NCBI RefSeq assembly: GCF_018069865.1
Contig: NZ_JAGQDG010000008.1
Location: forward strand, 1 to 64,000
DNA from: Ideonella paludis
GTDB taxonomy: Bacteria; Pseudomonadota; Gammaproteobacteria; Burkholderiales; Burkholderiaceae_C
DNA length: 64,000 nt
Direction of reading: 5' to 3'
The position numbers and the translations under genes were made by a program. The notes below the pieces were generated by a model. The model saw nothing but the letters and a program-made list of their open reading frames with translations, was not told the DNA's origin and did not search any database. Numbering within the stretch: the stretch's first letter is position 1; each line of letters opens with the position of its first letter. Below are positions 15,100 through 24,119 of the stretch, one piece after another.

Positions 15100-16623
15100 T
15101 TGCGGGGCTCATTGGCGGTCAAGGTGTTTTGGGCGGTGTTTGGCACCGCTGCGCTGCTGGTGGTCGCCATCACCACCGCGTCGGTGTGGCGGGTGGACCG
15201 CAGCTTTTCACGCTATGTGTTGCAACTGGAGCTGGAGCGCTTGCGCGGCCTGGTCGAGCAGGTGCAGCGCGACCATGCGGTGCGCGGCGACTGGGGCTTT
15301 GTGCCCGACCAGGCGCAAGACCCTGAGGGCTACCGGCGCTGGTTCAACCGCGCCATGGGCCAGCAGCGCCCACCGCGCGGCCCCGCTGCTGATGTGACCC
15401 AGGCCTTGGGCCTGCCCTCGCCCGCACCAGATGGGCCACCGCGCGATGGTCCGAATGAAGGGCCGCTTGATGCAGCGCCGCCCGATGCGCCGCCCCGCGA
15501 CGCCAACCGCCCGCCGCCGCGCCCACCGGACCGCTTGGCCTTGATGCGCCGCGTGGCTTTCTTTGACGCCCAGGGCCGCAATGTGGGCGGTGCACCCGTG
15601 CCACTGAGCCAGTGCGCGACCGTGCCAGTGGAGGTGCACGGCCAGGTGGTGGGCCAAGTGGGGCTGCACATTCAAAAAGATGCCCTGGCCACGGCTGCGC
15701 TGGCCTTTTTGCGCGAGCAATGGCGCGATGCGCTGTGGATGGGCGCAGCAGCCCTGCTGCTGAGCGCGGTGGTCTCGTTGCTGTTTGCGCGCCATCTGCG
15801 CCGCCCGGTGCGCGAGCTGGTGGCCGGCACCCAGGCCCTGACCCGCGGCGCGCTGACCACCCGGCTGCCCACCGACAGGCGCGACGAGTTTGGCCTGCTG
15901 GCCGACCATTTCAACCTGATGGCGGCGCAGTTGGAGCAGCAGGAGCGCAGCCGCCGCGAGTGGCTGGCCAGCACCTCGCACGAGCTGCGCACGCCCTTGA
16001 CGGTGCTGCGCGCCCTGATCGAGGCGCTGCAAGAAGGCATACGCCAAGGTGACCCGGCCACGCTGCAGCGCCTGCACGAGCAGGTGATGTCTCTGACCCG
16101 CTTGGTGGATGACCTGCACCAGTTGGCCCAGCACGATGCCGGCAGCCACGCGCTGGCGCTGGCCCCAGTGCGGCCGCATGACCTGGTGGACGATGTGCTG
16201 GACGCGCTGGCACCCCGCTTGCAGCAGGCGGGCCTGCAACTCAGCCTCGACGACCTGGACCCCGACGTGACACTGCAGGCCGACCCCCAGCGCCTGCGCC
16301 AGTTGGTGCTGAACCTGGTCGAGAACAGCCTACGCTATACCGACGCGCCCGGCCGCCTGCACATCAGCCTGCGGCGCGCGGCCGGCGGTTGGCAGGCCGA
16401 GTTTGAAGACAGCGCGCCCGGCGTTCCGCCCGAGGCGCTGCCGCGCTTGTTCGAGCGCTTCTACCGGGGCGAGGCCTCGCGCAGCCGCGCCACCGGCGGC
16501 AGCGGCCTGGGCCTGGCGATTGGCCGCGCCATGGCCGAGCAACACGGCGGCAGCCTGCAGGCCTTCCCGTCGGCGCTGGGCGGCTTGAAGCTGGTGCTGT
16601 GGCTGCCGATAGGCCCTCCATGA
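15100..16623 (+). CDS. Sensor histidine kinase, BaeS-like
   Basis: 507 residues. The start is TTG at 15100, chosen because GAGAGGAAG lies just upstream and the first membrane helix follows directly. TM1 is about 5-28; the periplasmic loop includes an Asp/Pro-rich run (PPRDGPN, DAPPRDANRPPPRPPDR) about 105-150; TM2 about 205-228, HAMP about 228-280, then HisKA with SHELRTPL (His about 294) and HATPase with NLVENSLRY and GSGLGLAI. It overlaps its response regulator by ATGA. The signal is probably envelope-related, as for BaeS, but the acidic Pro-rich loop could also bind metal. Confidence 0.88.
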   Translation: MRGSLAVKVFWAVFGTAALLVVAITTASVWRVDRSFSRYVLQLELERLRGLVEQVQRDHAVRGDWGFVPDQAQDPEGYRRWFNRAMGQQRPPRGPAADVTQALGLPSPAPDGPPRDGPNEGPLDAAPPDAPPRDANRPPPRPPDRLALMRRVAFFDAQGRNVGGAPVPLSQCATVPVEVHGQVVGQVGLHIQKDALATAALAFLREQWRDALWMGAAALLLSAVVSLLFARHLRRPVRELVAGTQALTRGALTTRLPTDRRDEFGLLADHFNLMAAQLEQQERSRREWLASTSHELRTPLTVLRALIEALQEGIRQGDPATLQRLHEQVMSLTRLVDDLHQLAQHDAGSHALALAPVRPHDLVDDVLDALAPRLQQAGLQLSLDDLDPDVTLQADPQRLRQLVLNLVENSLRYTDAPGRLHISLRRAAGGWQAEFEDSAPGVPPEALPRLFERFYRGEASRSRATGGSGLGLAIGRAMAEQHGGSLQAFPSALGGLKLVLWLPIGPP

Positions 16624-17315
16624 ACCGACCAATTCACATCTGGCTGGTCGAAGACGAGCCCGCCATCGCCGAGGTGGTGGCCGACTACCTGCGCCATGCT
16701 GGCTATGAGGTGCTGCACCTGCTGCACGGCAACGACCTGCCCGCACGGGTGCGCGCCGCGCCGCCCGATGCCCTGCTGCTGGACGTAATGCTGCCCGGCC
16801 GCGATGGCCTGAGCCTGTGCCGCGAGATTCGCCAGTTCAGCCGCGTGCCCATCTTGATGATGACGGCGCGGGTCGACGAGGTCGATCGCCTCTTAGGGCT
16901 GGACCTGGGTGCAGACGACTACATCTGCAAGCCCTTCAGCCCGCGCGAGGTGGTGGCGCGGGTGCGCGCCGTGTTGCGCCGCAGTCAGCCTGAGGCCGAC
17001 GCTGACGCTGCGCTGATGCAGATCGACGAGAGCAGCCGCACGGTGCGGGTGCGCGGCGAGGGCGGCTGGCAGGCGCTGGAGCTGACCGAAACCGAGTTCC
17101 GCCTGCTGCAGGCCTTGGCCGCGCGGCCGGGCCATATCTTGGGCCGGGCTCAGCTGCTGGAGCATGCGCGCGGCCAAGAGGCCGAGGCCTTTGACCGCGC
17201 CATCGACAGCCACATCAAGAACCTGCGGCGCAAGCTGGCCGCGGCCCGCCCTCAGCAGAGCTGCATTCACAGCGTCTACGGCGTGGGCTATCGCTTTGAG
17301 TGGCAAGACGCCTGA
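16620..17315 (+). CDS. OmpR-family response regulator, BaeR-like
   Basis: 231 residues. The receiver domain is 1-120 with acidic pocket VEDE, phospho-acceptor Asp in LLLDVMLPG (about residue 55) and conserved Lys in CKPFSP. The winged-helix DNA-binding domain is about 135-228 (LTETEFRLLQ, DSHIKNLRRKL, YGVGYRFE). It is co-translated with the kinase. The stop codon directly abuts that of the convergent small secreted protein, a possible target gene. Confidence 0.92.
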   Translation: MNRPIHIWLVEDEPAIAEVVADYLRHAGYEVLHLLHGNDLPARVRAAPPDALLLDVMLPGRDGLSLCREIRQFSRVPILMMTARVDEVDRLLGLDLGADDYICKPFSPREVVARVRAVLRRSQPEADADAALMQIDESSRTVRVRGEGGWQALELTETEFRLLQALAARPGHILGRAQLLEHARGQEAEAFDRAIDSHIKNLRRKLAAARPQQSCIHSVYGVGYRFEWQDA

Positions 17316-17666
17316 TCAGCGCTGCGGCGCCTGAGGCGCTGCGCCCTTGGGGTGCTCGGGCTTGCAAGCCAGGGGCTTGTCGGGTGGCGCCCAGCAGCGG
17401 CCCTGCACGGCGCCGTGGGGGCTGGTGAAGCCGCAGGCCGCATCCGCCTTCAGGCCTTTGCAGGCCGCCAGGGCTTCGGGCGGTGGGCCGCGGTGCTCGC
17501 CACCGGGGCCACCCTGAGCGCCAGGCCCTGGATGGCCCCTCATGGGGGCAGATGCGGCCGTGCCGGGTGGCATGGGGTTGGGCTTGCCGGGGGCTGCAGT
17601 TTGGGCCATGGCGCTTGCGCATAGCGCGGCCAGCAGCAAAGCGGTCCAAGGGGTCCAGGATTTCAT
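17316..17666 (-). CDS. Small secreted Pro/Gly- and Cys-containing protein
   Basis: 116 residues: signal peptide (to SAMA-Q), a Pro/Gly/His-rich stretch about 25-62, then ALAACKGLKADAACGF, a GRCWAPPDKPLAC segment and a basic tail. Four Cys suggest disulfides. Function not recognised. It lies tail-to-tail with the BaeSR-like operon. Its Pro-rich acidic composition parallels the kinase sensor loop, hinting at a shared ligand such as a metal (inference). Confidence 0.65.
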   Translation of the reverse strand: MKSWTPWTALLLAALCASAMAQTAAPGKPNPMPPGTAASAPMRGHPGPGAQGGPGGEHRGPPPEALAACKGLKADAACGFTSPHGAVQGRCWAPPDKPLACKPEHPKGAAPQAPQR

Positions 17667-17688
17667 GGGCTTCTCTCCTTCGGGGTGT

Positions 17689-19068
17689 TCAGAACCCGGC
17701 CACTTTGGCCGGGCGGGCGGGGGCGTTGGGGTTGTCGGTCAAGGTGCGCAAGAAGGTGGTCAGGTCGGCGCCATCTTGAGCCGTCAGGCGCGGCGCGGCG
17801 CCGGGCTGCAGGCCAAAGGGTGCGGTTTGGATGACGTTGCCCCGCAGGCTGGGCGGCAGGTCGTTGAACTTGTCGGGCCGGCCATTGACCAGTGGGTACC
17901 AGCGCCCTGGGTTGAGGTCTCGCGTGGTGTAGAAGCTCACCGCCTCGCCCAGCGTGCTGGCTGTGGCGTTATGGAAGTAGGGCGCGGTCAGCGCCACATT
18001 GCGCAGCGTGGGGATCTTGAAGCTGCCGCACAGGTCGGTGCGGGCGCTCAGGTCCGTGCGCTTGGGGCCGCACAAGCCCATGTCGAAAAAGCTAGCGTCC
18101 GCATTGGCTGTGATGTTGGCATTGCGCGGCAAGCCCAGGGCGGCATAGCCGAAGGTGGTGAACAGCGGGCGGCTGCCATCGGCGCCGACCTGGCTGCTGT
18201 GGCAAGACGCACAGTTGCCCTTGGCCGGGTCGTTGAAGATTTGCAGGCCGCGTGTCTCTTGCGGCGTGAGCGCTACCTCTTTGTCGAGGAAGCGGTCGAA
18301 CTTGCTGTTGAACAACGCGTACTCGGGGTCTTCCGCCTGGTAGGTGGCCAGGGCCTGGGTCAAGGTGTCAAACACCGTCTGGTCGCTGGCGCTGGCGGCC
18401 ACACCAAACAAGCGCTGCATGTCGGCCCACCAGGTCGCGGCACGCACTTTGGCGGCGACGGCGGCCACGCTGGGGTTGGCCATTTCAGTCGCATCCAGCA
18501 GCGGGCCACCCGCTTGGATCACTCGACTGGCGGCGCGACCGTCCCAGGTGAAGCCGCCAAAGGGTTGACCGTCCGACGCCAAGCGGAAAGCGGTGTTGGT
18601 GCCCAGGTACATCAAAGACGGGCTGCTGCGAAAGCCCTGGGTGCTGGCCGTGGGCCCACCCAGCGGCAAAAAGCCGCCGGCTGCATCGGCCTTGGCTGTG
18701 GCGGCGGTGTGGCATGTGGCGCAGGACACCCGGCCACTGACGGACAGCGACGCGTCGTTGAAGGCCAATTCGCCCAAGGCCGCCCGAGTCGCCACGGCAG
18801 GTGTGGGGGCTGGGGCTGGCGCGGGCGTGGGTGCAGGTGCTGGGGCGGGTACTGGCGCCGGAGTGGGCGCAGGTGCAGGCACTGGCGCTGGCGAAGGGGC
18901 TGGCACAGGGGTCGGTGGGCGCACGCCATTGGTGGCGTTGGTGTTGCCGGGGTCCGTGGCGGCAGGGTCGGTGCCACCGCCACCGCCGCAGCCGACGAGG
19001 GTCAGAGCCCACAAGCTGAGCAAGAGCGTGGGAAAGAGGGGCTTGGGAGGAGAGGTGGTGGGTGTCAT
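17689..19068 (-). CDS. Di-haem cytochrome c peroxidase family lipoprotein
   Basis: 459 residues from the ATG at 19068 (a longer start at 19086 is possible). The lipobox LVGC is followed by poly-Gly and a long Pro-Ala linker about 55-100, then the peroxidase core with two c-type haem motifs, CATCH and CASCH, and FKIPTLRNVALTAPYFHN typical of the MauG/CcpA superfamily. Periplasmic and membrane-anchored. Such enzymes reduce H2O2 or oxidise substrates using cytochrome or cupredoxin electrons. It follows the small secreted gene on the same strand by 22 bases, so co-transcription is likely. Confidence 0.88.
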   Translation of the reverse strand: MTPTTSPPKPLFPTLLLSLWALTLVGCGGGGGTDPAATDPGNTNATNGVRPPTPVPAPSPAPVPAPAPTPAPVPAPAPAPTPAPAPAPTPAVATRAALGELAFNDASLSVSGRVSCATCHTAATAKADAAGGFLPLGGPTASTQGFRSSPSLMYLGTNTAFRLASDGQPFGGFTWDGRAASRVIQAGGPLLDATEMANPSVAAVAAKVRAATWWADMQRLFGVAASASDQTVFDTLTQALATYQAEDPEYALFNSKFDRFLDKEVALTPQETRGLQIFNDPAKGNCASCHSSQVGADGSRPLFTTFGYAALGLPRNANITANADASFFDMGLCGPKRTDLSARTDLCGSFKIPTLRNVALTAPYFHNATASTLGEAVSFYTTRDLNPGRWYPLVNGRPDKFNDLPPSLRGNVIQTAPFGLQPGAAPRLTAQDGADLTTFLRTLTDNPNAPARPAKVAGF

Positions 19069-19303
19069 GTCGTATCCGTACTGCATCCGGCAAGTCGCCT
19101 GGGTTCACAGCCTAGGCACCCAATGTGGAGAGATTGTGGGGAGGCTGAAGGCCTGCAGGCCTATCGGCATGGCGAGCAGCCGATCCACCGGCGCTGTGGT
19201 GACTTGTCACCATCCGTTCGCAGGTACAGCGCATCGACGCTGTGTCGGGGCCTCGTCGCTGGGTTTGCGTACGCTGTCTGCCATTCATCGACACGCCAAC
19301 ACC

Positions 19304-19894
19304 ATGACTGCCCTGGACCTCATGCCCGTGAGCACCTATTGCCTGCTGATGTCAGGCACGCCTGGCCCCAATAACCTGATGCTGACCAGCTCCGGGGTCC
19401 ACTTCGGCTTGCGCCGCACCCTGCCGCAGATCTTGGGCATTGTCGTGGGCGTGGCCGTGCAGACGGCGCTGGTCTGCTTGGGGCTGGGCGCGGTGTTCAC
19501 GGCCTACCCTGTGGTGCAGCAGGCCCTGCGGGTGGCTGGAGCCTTGTACCTGGTGTTTCTGGCCGTCAAGCTCAGCCGTGCCGCGCTGGGTGAGGCGCGC
19601 GCGGCGCCCACACCCAGCTTTGCGCAAGGCGCGCTGTTTCAAGTGGTCAACCCCAAGTCCTGGGTCAAGGCCTTCACCATGGCGTCTTTATTCATGCCGC
19701 CCGGCTTGAGCCCCTGGGCCGGTGCGTTGGTGTTGGCGCTGGTGGGCGCGGTCATCGCGCTGCCCAGCCTGTCCGTGTGGACGCTGTTCGGCGTGGCCAT
19801 TCGGCGCTGGTTGTCACACCCTCCCGCGCAGCGGGTGTTCAATCTCAGCATGGCGGCGTCCTTGCTGGCGCTGGCGGTGAGCTTTCTGCGCTAA
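19304..19894 (+). CDS. LysE-family amino acid exporter
   Basis: 196 residues, six predicted membrane helices. The family signature SGTPGPNNLMLTSSG is at the N-terminus, and QVVNPKSWVKAF follows the third helix, as in RhtB/LysE/CmaU permeases. It exports small amino acids or related metabolites by proton antiport. The MocR regulator starts nine bases downstream, an arrangement often seen where the regulator controls or is co-controlled with the exporter. Confidence 0.88.
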   Translation: MTALDLMPVSTYCLLMSGTPGPNNLMLTSSGVHFGLRRTLPQILGIVVGVAVQTALVCLGLGAVFTAYPVVQQALRVAGALYLVFLAVKLSRAALGEARAAPTPSFAQGALFQVVNPKSWVKAFTMASLFMPPGLSPWAGALVLALVGAVIALPSLSVWTLFGVAIRRWLSHPPAQRVFNLSMAASLLALAVSFLR

Positions 19895-19903
19895 CCTGAA
19901 GAT

Positions 19904-21340
19904 ATGTTCAGCCTCGACCGCCACGCCACCACGCCCTTGACCGAGCAGGTCGAGCAGGGCTTGCGCGCACTGATCGAGGGCGGCCGCTTGCCGCCGGGTG
20001 CGCGCCTGATGTCCATTCGCCAGTTGGCGCGGCAGTTGGGGGTCAGCGCCAACACGGTGGTCGCTGCCTATGACCGCCTGACGGCGGCCGGCTTGATCGA
20101 CGCGCGGGGCACGGCCGGCTACTTTGTCTGCCGCCCGGCCGATGCGAGCGAAGCGCCAGCAGCCTTGGCCGCAGGCGAGGCACAAGAAGGCGTGTGGCTG
20201 GTGCAGCAGGCCAAAGACCAGCCCCCCGGCATGCTGCTGGCCAGCAGCGGGGCGCTGCCGCCGGCCTGGCTGGAGGACGCCGTGCCCGTAGCCGCTTTAC
20301 AGCGCGCCATGAGTCGGTCGGTGGCCGGCATGGCGTCTCGCTGCCCGCCTCAAGGTTTGCCGGAGCTGCGCGAGCAACTGGCGCAAATCCTGCGTGGCCA
20401 AGGCGTGGCGGTGGATGCAGGGCGGGTGTTGACCACCAGCGGTGGCACCCAGGCCATCGACCTGATTTGCCGCAGCTTTTTGCAGCCGGGCGACACGGTG
20501 CTGGTCGAAGACCCGGGCTACTTCTTGATGTATGACCGCCTGCGCCGGGATGGCCTGCGCATCGTGCCCGTGGCGCGCACACCCGAGGGGCTGGACCTGG
20601 CGCAATTGGAAGCCGCCTGCGAGGCGCATCGGCCGCGCCTGCTCTTCATGCAAACCGTGCTGCACAACCCGACAGGCTGGGGCAGCACGCCGGCCAACCT
20701 CGTCAGGGTCTTGGCCCTGGCCCAGCGCCATGGCTTCTTGGTGGCCGAGGACGATGTGCAGGGCCACTTTCATCCGGGCCATCCCACGCGCTTGGCGGCA
20801 CTCTCGGGGCTGGACCGCGTCATCTACTACTCCAGCTTTTGCAAGGCCCTGAGCCCCGCCCTGCGCATGGGCTATATCGCTGCCGACCCCGCACTGCTGC
20901 GCCCCTTGATGCGCGAAAAGATCTGCGCGGTGTTGACCGGTGCCGCGTTGAATGAGCTGGTGCTGCTGGAGGTGCTGCAGGCCGGGCGCTGGCGCAAGCA
21001 CCTGGACCGCCTCCAGCGCAAGTTGCAGCAGGCTCACCAAGCGGCACGCCGCCACTTGAGCGGCGCCGGCGTGCGCCTGAACCACCCCGGCGAAGGCGGC
21101 CTGTTCCTGTGGGGCCAAGTGCCCGAGGGCGTGGACGTGGACCTGCTGGTCAACGACGCCTTTCACAACCACATCTTGCTGGCCCGGGGAGCCACCTTTT
21201 CAGCGAGCAGCGAGGCTGACCAACACCTGCGCTTCAATGTGGCAGTCTGCCAAACCCCGGCCGTGGCGCACTACCTGCGCAGCCGCTTTGAGGCCTGCCA
21301 TCAAGCCCAATCTGTGCTCGACCGCATGGGACACCCTTGA
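19904..21340 (+). CDS. MocR/PdxR-type GntR regulator with aminotransferase domain
   Basis: 478 residues. Winged-helix GntR DNA-binding domain about 5-75 (TEQVEQGLRALI, GARLMSIRQLARQLGVSANTV), a linker, then a fold-type I aminotransferase domain about 115-470. The PLP lysine is K314 in YYSSFCKALSP. Such proteins sense PLP or amino-compounds and regulate neighbouring metabolic or transport genes. Short spacing to the LysE gene suggests that the exporter is a target. The GNAT gene follows with no gap. Confidence 0.9.
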   Translation: MFSLDRHATTPLTEQVEQGLRALIEGGRLPPGARLMSIRQLARQLGVSANTVVAAYDRLTAAGLIDARGTAGYFVCRPADASEAPAALAAGEAQEGVWLVQQAKDQPPGMLLASSGALPPAWLEDAVPVAALQRAMSRSVAGMASRCPPQGLPELREQLAQILRGQGVAVDAGRVLTTSGGTQAIDLICRSFLQPGDTVLVEDPGYFLMYDRLRRDGLRIVPVARTPEGLDLAQLEAACEAHRPRLLFMQTVLHNPTGWGSTPANLVRVLALAQRHGFLVAEDDVQGHFHPGHPTRLAALSGLDRVIYYSSFCKALSPALRMGYIAADPALLRPLMREKICAVLTGAALNELVLLEVLQAGRWRKHLDRLQRKLQQAHQAARRHLSGAGVRLNHPGEGGLFLWGQVPEGVDVDLLVNDAFHNHILLARGATFSASSEADQHLRFNVAVCQTPAVAHYLRSRFEACHQAQSVLDRMGHP

Positions 21341-21781
21341 ATGCCGGCATTACCCGTTGCTTACCGACTGAGTTTTGATGCGGCCGAGCTGGACCTCGCC
21401 GCCATCCACGCCTTTCTGAGCCAGAGCTATTGGTCGCCCGATATTCCTCTGGACGTGGTGCAGCGAGCCGTGGCCGGCTCGCAATGCGCGGGCTTGTTCC
21501 ACGGTGCGGCGCAAGTCGGCTTTGCGCGGGCGGTGAGCGACTGCGCCACCTTTGCCTATTTGGCCGATGTCTATGTTTTGCCCGAGCATCGAGGCCAGGG
21601 CTTGGCGCAGGCGATGGTGGCAGGGCTGATGGCGCAACCGGCGTTGCAAGGCCTGCGCCGCTGGATGCTGGCGACGCGTGACGCCCACAGTTTGTATGCG
21701 CGATTGGGCTTTGCACCGGTTTCTCAGCCTGACCGCTTGATGGAAATCCGGAAAATGAACGCCTACCAAGCCATGTCCTAA
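21341..21781 (+). CDS. GNAT family N-acetyltransferase
   Basis: 146 residues, one GNAT domain. The acetyl-CoA loop is in VLPEHRGQGLAQAMV (R/Q-x-x-G-x-G/A). The C-terminal strand-helix ends in SLYARLGFAPV. The ATG immediately follows the MocR stop, so it belongs to the LysE-MocR operon. It may modify the exporter's substrate or an amino compound, which is inference from the operon. Confidence 0.88.
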   Translation: MPALPVAYRLSFDAAELDLAAIHAFLSQSYWSPDIPLDVVQRAVAGSQCAGLFHGAAQVGFARAVSDCATFAYLADVYVLPEHRGQGLAQAMVAGLMAQPALQGLRRWMLATRDAHSLYARLGFAPVSQPDRLMEIRKMNAYQAMS

Positions 21782-21816
21782 CATCTGGCTCTCTTGGAGT
21801 GCGGAGTCGGACGGTC

Positions 21817-22455
21817 ATGTCATTGCTGAAATCACAAGGGCTGGAGCGAGCCCTGCTGACGATCATGTTGAGCAGCTCGCTGATCCAGGCCGCACACGCC
21901 ACCGAGGTGGAGTCGGTCACCCTGCCCGGTGGACGTGTGATGGTGGTGGCGTCGACCCGGGTCTATGTGGCGCCCAGCTATCAGCCGTCCATCCGCAACG
22001 TCGAGTTCTTGATGGGCTTGCGTGAAAAAGGCCTTGCCTTGCCGCGGGTGTTGTTCGACCAGACCGGTGCCGCGCGGGTGCTCTTGTGTCGCGAGGGCTA
22101 CCCGGTGTTTGGCACTGGGCGAGACACGTTCTCGGCCATGCTGGAGCGTGGGCTCAATACCGAGTCGACGATGGCGGGTTTGCTGAACAGCCAGGTGCCA
22201 CCGCTGCGGGCCACGCTGGATGACATCGCTTTGGAGCCTGGCACCCAAGTGGGCACCCAGCAATGGCGGCTCAAGCTCACGTTATGGCCGTTTGAGCAGC
22301 CGCCTCTGCCGGTGCAACACATCCACACCTTCGCTGCCTCTGCCTTTCTGCCCCAGGGCTGCAACGACGCGGTGGCCGCCTTGACGCCCGCGCTGCAAGA
22401 GACCTTGTGGGTGCTCTATGGCTCGGCGGGCTTGGAGGCGGCGGCGCGTCCGTAG
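21817..22455 (+). CDS. Exported hypothetical protein
   Basis: 212 residues from the ATG at 21817 (GTG at 21799 is an alternative). A signal peptide ends near AAHA-T. The body is beta-rich (ESVTLPGGRVMVVASTRVYVAPSYQPS) with two Cys and no domain that I can name. Periplasmic or outer-membrane associated by prediction. It stands alone, with a minus-strand gene ending two bases after its stop. Confidence 0.6.
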   Translation: MSLLKSQGLERALLTIMLSSSLIQAAHATEVESVTLPGGRVMVVASTRVYVAPSYQPSIRNVEFLMGLREKGLALPRVLFDQTGAARVLLCREGYPVFGTGRDTFSAMLERGLNTESTMAGLLNSQVPPLRATLDDIALEPGTQVGTQQWRLKLTLWPFEQPPLPVQHIHTFAASAFLPQGCNDAVAALTPALQETLWVLYGSAGLEAAARP

Positions 22456-22457
22456 GG

Positions 22458-24119
22458 CTACAGCGGCTTCAACCCTTCTCCACGCAAGCCCACCAACAAG
22501 GCTTTGCCCTTGGCGTCGACACGGAACTCGCCAAAGCGCGCGGCGGCCCAGCGCTCGGCTTCGCCCTCCTTGAAATAGAAGGCGTCGGTCACCAAGATCC
22601 AGCGGCCATTCTTGGGCACGAGTTGGATGGCGACTTCGTCGGCTGCCAGGGCTTGGCCCTGGTCTGGGCCTTGAGCGCTGAGGATGCCTTGGGCGTCGCG
22701 CTTGAAGACCATGCGCGGGTGCTCGAAGTTGAAGGCTTCGCGCTCCATGTCCAGCTCGGGGGCGTTGGCACTGAAGCGAGGCAGGAAGTTCAGGGTCATG
22801 TAGTCGCCTTGCATCAGCGAGCGCGGGTCTGCCGGGGCCAAGGGCACGAACACGGCTTGGCCGTGTTGGATGAGCTGCTCTTTTTGCCAGATGCTGCCAT
22901 TGGCGGCCACCAGCGTCAGCAGCAGGCTCAGCGCAATGCCCCAATGGGCACGACGGGATGTGCGCTGAGCGGAGCTTGCCGCTGCTGCTTCTGGTGAAGG
23001 TGCTGCGCGCTGGCTGCGCAAGCCCCACACGGCCAAGCCGGCCAACACGGCGGCGGCCATCACCAGGGCTGCGGCTTTGGTGGCCAAGGGCCAACTCAGC
23101 GCATAGTAGAAGGCGCCCAGAATCCACACGGCCGCCACCGCAGCCGCAGCGCCCAAGCGCCAACGCTGGGTGCCCACGCACAGGGCCAAGACCAGCCAAC
23201 AGGCGCCCAGCGTGGGCATCATCCACGCCAGCGCCATCAGCACCAGCACCACGCCACCGCACCAGGCCTGGCGCAACACCGGCCAACGTTGGGCGAGCCA
23301 CAGCCCGCCCAGCCCCGTCAGCACGGCAGACACCGCGTTGCTGAGGCCGAGGTAAAGCCAGGGCTCTTGGTGGCGGAGGGCCTCACCGGCCAAGTCTTGG
23401 GCAGCCGAGGCACCCAGGCTGGCACCGACCAGGAAGGTCATGCCGGCCCACCAAGCCAAACCTGCCAAGGTCGCCAACAGCCAGCCGCTGCCCACGGTTT
23501 CGGCCCAGGCGGCTGCGCGGGCTTGCGGGCCGGCGGGCGCTTGGCGCAGCAGGGCTGCCGCCAAGGCCAGCACGACGGCCAGCAGCAGGTGCAAGGTGAG
23601 CCAAGGCGACAGGCCAGCATCGCGGCGCTCCCAGCCCATATTGCTCATCAGCGCAAAGCCACCCAAGGCCGCGCTGGCGGCGCCCAGCAGGGCTCGCAGC
23701 CAAGTTTGCGGCAGCGTGGCAGACAACAGCAAGAGCAGGGGGCAGAGCACGGCGGCCGCACCTTGGGCGTCGTCCAGCTGCTCGGCCACCATCCAGGTGA
23801 TCAGGCCCACGCCCGTCATCAAGCCCGGGATGGCCAATTGTTCTAAGAAGAGGGGAATCGCTTTGGAGCGCAGCATCACCACGGACCAGGCCAACAGCAG
23901 CGCGCCCACAAAGCCGGCCGTGCCGCTGTGCCGAAAGGCATCTCCCAACAAAAAGCCCACCACGATCAGCAAGGGCACGGCCGCCAGCCAGGCGCCTAAA
24001 GCGGTGAGCAGCACCACGGGCCAAGGGCGGCTGTCGGTGTCCAGCGGCGCCAAGGTGTTGGGCAGCAGGCCCTCGGCCTGGGCGGCGGCCAGCGCCGCGT
24101 CAAGACGGGTCGTGCTCAT
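22458..24119 (-). CDS. DUF4401/GDYXXLXY membrane protein
   Basis: 553 residues with a long polytopic membrane region of about 11-12 helices, then a soluble C-terminal domain with GDYMTLNF, the signature of GDYXXLXY proteins. The N-terminal part corresponds to DUF4401. The start at 24119 overlaps the stop of the DUF2157 gene, so both are co-translated. Function unknown; these pairs are widespread in proteobacterial inner membranes. The start was shortened from an upstream in-frame methionine that lies inside the partner gene. Confidence 0.8.
   Translation of the reverse strand: MSTTRLDAALAAAQAEGLLPNTLAPLDTDSRPWPVVLLTALGAWLAAVPLLIVVGFLLGDAFRHSGTAGFVGALLLAWSVVMLRSKAIPLFLEQLAIPGLMTGVGLITWMVAEQLDDAQGAAAVLCPLLLLLSATLPQTWLRALLGAASAALGGFALMSNMGWERRDAGLSPWLTLHLLLAVVLALAAALLRQAPAGPQARAAAWAETVGSGWLLATLAGLAWWAGMTFLVGASLGASAAQDLAGEALRHQEPWLYLGLSNAVSAVLTGLGGLWLAQRWPVLRQAWCGGVVLVLMALAWMMPTLGACWLVLALCVGTQRWRLGAAAAVAAVWILGAFYYALSWPLATKAAALVMAAAVLAGLAVWGLRSQRAAPSPEAAAASSAQRTSRRAHWGIALSLLLTLVAANGSIWQKEQLIQHGQAVFVPLAPADPRSLMQGDYMTLNFLPRFSANAPELDMEREAFNFEHPRMVFKRDAQGILSAQGPDQGQALAADEVAIQLVPKNGRWILVTDAFYFKEGEAERWAAARFGEFRVDAKGKALLVGLRGEGLKPL

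Noticed and set aside
18780-18910. GC-rich short repeat that could be taken for a minisatellite or CRISPR-like array
   Set aside because: It is the Pro-Ala linker codon repeat of the peroxidase lipoprotein, with no spacers or constant direct repeats.
17542-19374. A 610-codon plus-strand frame opposite the peroxidase
   Set aside because: It spans both strands' real genes, contains the reverse of the Pro-Ala linker and has no family features. The CxxCH peroxidase on the other strand is clear.
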